Source: Bacteroidota bacterium (GTDB lineage Bacteria > Bacteroidota > Bacteroidia > AKYH767-A > JABDAW01). Taken from it: a stretch of DNA of 14,833 nucleotides. Each line of letters starts with the position of its first letter. Position 1 is the first letter of the stretch. Under the pieces are notes generated by a model. It searched no databases, was not told where the DNA came from, and saw nothing but the letters and a program-made list of their open reading frames with translations. The stretch covers positions 1 through 14,833 of the forward strand of contig JAHEYM010000039.1 in the NCBI GenBank assembly GCA_023251595.1, in the 5' to 3' direction. Positions 12,801 to 14,833 of the stretch are shown here, piece by piece. A program made the translations under genes and the position numbers.

Positions 12801-13601
12801 CTATTTCCTCTTCCTTCCCCCCGCTGTGTCAAAACATTTTCTGCACCAGGTTCCACTTAAAATATTTGCTGAAGTTGTTTTCCACTTATGACCTTTATCA
12901 CATTCGATCAACATCGGGGTTCTGTTGTTGATATATTTTGTTGATAACAATTTCCCTTTGCGTTTTTCGATGGTTTTGCGGATTATATTTATATCAACTT
13001 TTCCATCGACCAATCTGTTTCTTCCTTCACAAACCCTGCACCAATATCCGTTCAGGATTCTATCTGCTGCTGCTTCCCATTTATGTCCGTTTTTACATTG
13101 CCATAACATCGGAGATCTTGCTGCCTCATATATTTTTGTCAGCAATCGACCGCCTTTTTTTTCGGCCATCTTTTGAAACACTTTTATATCATATTTCTGA
13201 TTGAGTGAAATTTGATGATCTGCACATTTTCTGCACCAATAGCCCGATGCATAAACAGACGAACCAGGCGACATCCATTGATGTCCCTCCGCACATTCCC
13301 ATTTTAATTTTGTGTGATTATTAATATATTTCTTCGACAAACATTTTCCACCTTTTAATTTTGCAGCTTCCTGCATTTCTTCGATGGTGTGTTTCTTTTT
13401 CCCGGAACATTCAGGGCACCAGGCACCACCCCGATCCACATTTCCCCAACCGGCTTCCCATCGATGCTTCTTTTTACATTCCCATAAAACCGGTGTCTCA
13501 CGTGTAAGATAAATTTTGGAAAGACATTTTCCTCCTCTTTTTATGGCTGCTTTTTTTAAATCAGCAATTGTAAATCGTCTGCGTTTCTTTTTTGTTTTCA
13601 T
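12801..13601 (-). CDS. Four-repeat zinc-ribbon (treble-clef) protein, probable nucleic-acid binder
   Basis: 266-residue basic protein made of four tandem copies of a ~60-residue unit, about residues 10-66, 71-127, 137-192 and 202-257. Each copy follows a helix (such as TIEEMQEAAK), GGKCLSKKYI, x-L-x-W-E-C-x3-H-x-W, then G-x-W-C-x2-C. Putative metal ligands per repeat: C42 H46 C62 C65; C103 H107 C123 C126; C169 H173 C188 C191; C234 H238 C253 C256. Both ends are strongly basic (KTKKKRRRF; GGRKRK), which fits DNA or RNA binding. Such repeats are known from phage, mobile-element and giant-virus proteins, sometimes fused to nuclease domains (from memory), but no nuclease motif is seen here. It is the first gene of the likely four-gene minus-strand operon. 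Its function is not established. Confidence 0.82.
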   Translation of the reverse strand: MKTKKKRRRFTIADLKKAAIKRGGKCLSKIYLTRETPVLWECKKKHRWEAGWGNVDRGGAWCPECSGKKKHTIEEMQEAAKLKGGKCLSKKYINNHTKLKWECAEGHQWMSPGSSVYASGYWCRKCADHQISLNQKYDIKVFQKMAEKKGGRLLTKIYEAARSPMLWQCKNGHKWEAAADRILNGYWCRVCEGRNRLVDGKVDINIIRKTIEKRKGKLLSTKYINNRTPMLIECDKGHKWKTTSANILSGTWCRKCFDTAGGRKRK

Positions 13602-13633
13602 TGTTCAGCAGTTCAGCTTATAGTACTCCCAGA

Positions 13634-13641
13634 CAAAATTA
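13634..13641 (-). promoter_or_regulatory. Candidate -7 box for the minus-strand operon
   Basis: On the minus strand this reads TAATTTTG, an exact TAnnTTTG match, 32 nt upstream of the zinc-ribbon ATG. I could not find a good -33 element at the usual distance. It is the only promoter-like signal I see for the zinc-ribbon/nucleotidyltransferase/RHS/immunity run. Confidence 0.4.
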
Positions 13642-13690
13642 ATAATTTTATTCTATTTATTGATTTCCCTAAAATGCCGAACAGCCAAAA

Positions 13691-13835
13691 GTTTTTCTCG
13701 CAGATCGCACTGATCGCACAGATCACATTTATCTGTGTAAATCTGAGCTATCTGAGAGCAAACCTTTTCTTTAGATTACCCTTAAAAATTTGCGAAAATC
13801 AGCTCAATCCTTATCATCTGCGTTCCATTTTGCCA
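13691..13835. repeat. CAGATCGCACAGAT / ATCTGTG intergenic repeat cluster
   Basis: A stretch of near-tandem CAGATCGCAC and CTGATCGCAC units, then a perfect 7-bp inverted repeat CACAGAT/ATCTGTG (13717-13723, 13731-13737; 7-nt loop). Outer copies CTCGCAGAT and ATCTGAGAG and a later ATCTGCGTTCC follow. I recognise this as a dispersed Bacteroidota intergenic repeat, from memory. It fills most of the 305-nt spacer between the accessory operon and hppA; I see no supportable gene in the spacer, only this repeat and promoters. Confidence 0.6.
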
Positions 13836-13859
13836 AGTGCTAAGGTTTTTATATTTTTG
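13829..13859 (+). promoter_or_regulatory. Strong Bacteroidota promoter for hppA
   Basis: TTTG (13829-13832) and TATTTTTG (13852-13859) are separated by exactly 19 nt, an ideal match to the Bacteroidota -33/-7 consensus (TTTG and TAnnTTTG). The -33 element lies in the tail of the intergenic repeat. Transcription would start near 13866, leaving a leader of about 40 nt before the hppA ATG. Confidence 0.78.
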
Positions 13860-13906
13860 CACCCCTCTAAAACAGGCGTGTTAGCCCCTAATACTTTCAT
13901 ATTCAC

Positions 13907-14833
13907 ATGGAGAATCTCATTTATCTTGTACCTGGATTCGGCGTTGTTGCTCTGATCTACACTTTCTTTAAATCGCGCTGGGTCATCAAACAAGACGCCG
14001 GCGACGAGAAAATGAAGACCATCGCGAAATACATCGCTGATGGTGCTGTCGCCTTCCTCAAAGCCGAGTACAAGATACTCGCTTATTTCATCATATTCAC
14101 CGCATTACTACTGGTTTATCTCGGTATTACAGGCGAAAAATCGCATCCGCTTATCGCTGTTTCTTTCGTTACCGGTGCGCTGTTTTCAATCACCGCCGGC
14201 TTCATCGGAATGAAAATCGCTACCAAGGCAAATGTCCGTACTGCTCAAGCGGCACGCACCAGTTTATCGAAAGCATTAGCCGTCTCTTTTGGTGGTGGTT
14301 CGGTAATGGGAATGGGCGTTGCAGGTCTCGCGGTTCTCGGTCTTGGCTCGCTTTTCATCATCTTCAAAATGCTTTTTGTGAAGGGTACCGATATGAACGG
14401 CGCCGAAATGGAAACGACATTAGAGGTACTCACAGGTTTCTCTCTCGGTGCTGAAAGTATTGCCCTCTTTGCCCGTGTTGGCGGGGGAATTTATACAAAA
14501 GCTGCCGATGTCGGTGCCGATTTAGTTGGTAAAGTTGAAGCAGGAATTCCTGAAGATGATCCGCGTAATCCCGCTACAATCGCCGATAACGTTGGCGATA
14601 ACGTTGGCGATGTTGCAGGTATGGGTGCCGATCTTTTTGGTTCGTATGTCGCGACAATGCTTGCAACGATGGTACTCGGTCGCGAAATCGTTTCTAAAGA
14701 CGAAGTGGGCGGAATAGCTCCAATGCTGCTCCCCATGCTCATCGCAGGTTCCGGAACCATCTTCTCCATTATCTCAACCGTTTTTGTGCGGGTGAAAGAT
14801 GGTCTCGGTGATGCCAGCGCCGGAAAAGTACAA
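13907..14833 (+). CDS. hppA: Membrane-bound, ion-pumping pyrophosphatase, N-terminal 309 residues (partial)
   Basis: Integral membrane pyrophosphatase that couples PPi hydrolysis to H+ (or Na+) export; the frame runs off the window edge. The start MENLIYLVPGFGVVALIY opens the first membrane helix and matches Bacteroidota homologues. Further helices are visible around 52-70, 78-95, 120-145 and 172-190. The PPi site is intact: DVGADLVGKVE (201-211), EDDPRNPATIADNVGDNVGDVAG (216-238). The gate region reads GADLFGSY with Gly245 where Na+-pumping enzymes have Glu (ESY), while helix 5 has Glu183 (LGAESIALFARVGGG). From memory, this shift of the gate glutamate to helix 5 marks Flavobacterium-type K+-dependent H+-pumps, so proton pumping is likely. 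The residues that decide K+ dependence lie in the missing C-terminal half. No Shine-Dalgarno; a consensus promoter is 48 nt upstream. Confidence 0.97.
   Translation, partial: MENLIYLVPGFGVVALIYTFFKSRWVIKQDAGDEKMKTIAKYIADGAVAFLKAEYKILAYFIIFTALLLVYLGITGEKSHPLIAVSFVTGALFSITAGFIGMKIATKANVRTAQAARTSLSKALAVSFGGGSVMGMGVAGLAVLGLGSLFIIFKMLFVKGTDMNGAEMETTLEVLTGFSLGAESIALFARVGGGIYTKAADVGADLVGKVEAGIPEDDPRNPATIADNVGDNVGDVAGMGADLFGSYVATMLATMVLGREIVSKDEVGGIAPMLLPMLIAGSGTIFSIISTVFVRVKDGLGDASAGKVQ

Noticed and set aside
10064..13601. Possible integron with cassette array (integrase divergent from a set of small accessory genes)
   Set aside because: The integrase lacks the extra segment of IntI, genes are in mixed orientation with junctions of only 5-35 nt, and no attC-type GTTRRRY/RYYYAAC pairs were seen.
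9056..13680. Attachment-site duplication (ATTTAGTGATTTGG near 9059 versus ATTTATTGATTTCC near 13655)
   Set aside because: Only about ten AT-rich positions agree, which is expected by chance.
13674..13955. 93-codon + strand ORF before hppA
   Set aside because: It runs through the dispersed repeat and the hppA promoter and overlaps the hppA start in another frame; no protein-like pattern.
14245..14769. Antisense ORFs inside hppA
   Set aside because: Low-complexity Ser/Pro/Ala-rich shadows of a strongly conserved gene on the + strand.

Overview
The window looks like a chromosomal fragment of an environmental Bacteroidota bacterium, probably Chitinophagales/Sphingobacteriales-like. The evidence is two proteins with C-terminal type IX secretion (T9SS) sorting domains, Bacteroidota-type TAnnTTTG -7 promoter boxes, no Shine-Dalgarno sequences before good starts, an RluD and a membrane pyrophosphatase of typical Bacteroidota sequence, and several intergenic repeats of the kind common in these genomes.

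Layout. Bases 1-9055 are a co-directional (+) housekeeping and secretion region: the 3' end of a PASTA-domain gene, a T9SS-sorted beta-rich exported protein, rluD, an M43 (PAPP-A/cytophagalysin-type) secreted metalloprotease with PKD-like, jelly-roll and T9SS domains, rnhB, and a DUF3352-like membrane-anchored protein with a propeller/FG-GAP-like C-terminal half. That last gene is cut by one in-frame TAA while the rest of its frame stays open. Every junction from rluD to rnhB carries a short repeat, and two repeats run right up to start codons.

Bases 9077-13601 are an accessory island. A tyrosine recombinase (-) is followed by a non-coding stretch with an imperfect hairpin and direct repeats, then a macro-domain gene (+). 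Facing the macro gene is a (-) operon: a four-repeat zinc-ribbon protein, a minimal nucleotidyltransferase (MNT), a truncated RHS protein ending in a probable ADP-ribosyltransferase (ART) toxin domain, and a small probable immunity protein 5 nt after it. The toxin/immunity pair ends 15 nt from the end of the macro-domain gene, whose family removes ADP-ribose from proteins or nucleic acids. The proposed system is therefore an ADP-ribosylating polymorphic-toxin cassette with two layers of self-protection: a binding immunity protein and an ADP-ribose eraser. This is an inference from domains and layout.

Bases 13602-14833 return to the core genome: a repeat-rich spacer with a very good Bacteroidota promoter, then the first 309 codons of hppA, a proton-pumping membrane pyrophosphatase. 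No rRNA, tRNA or CRISPR array was seen.
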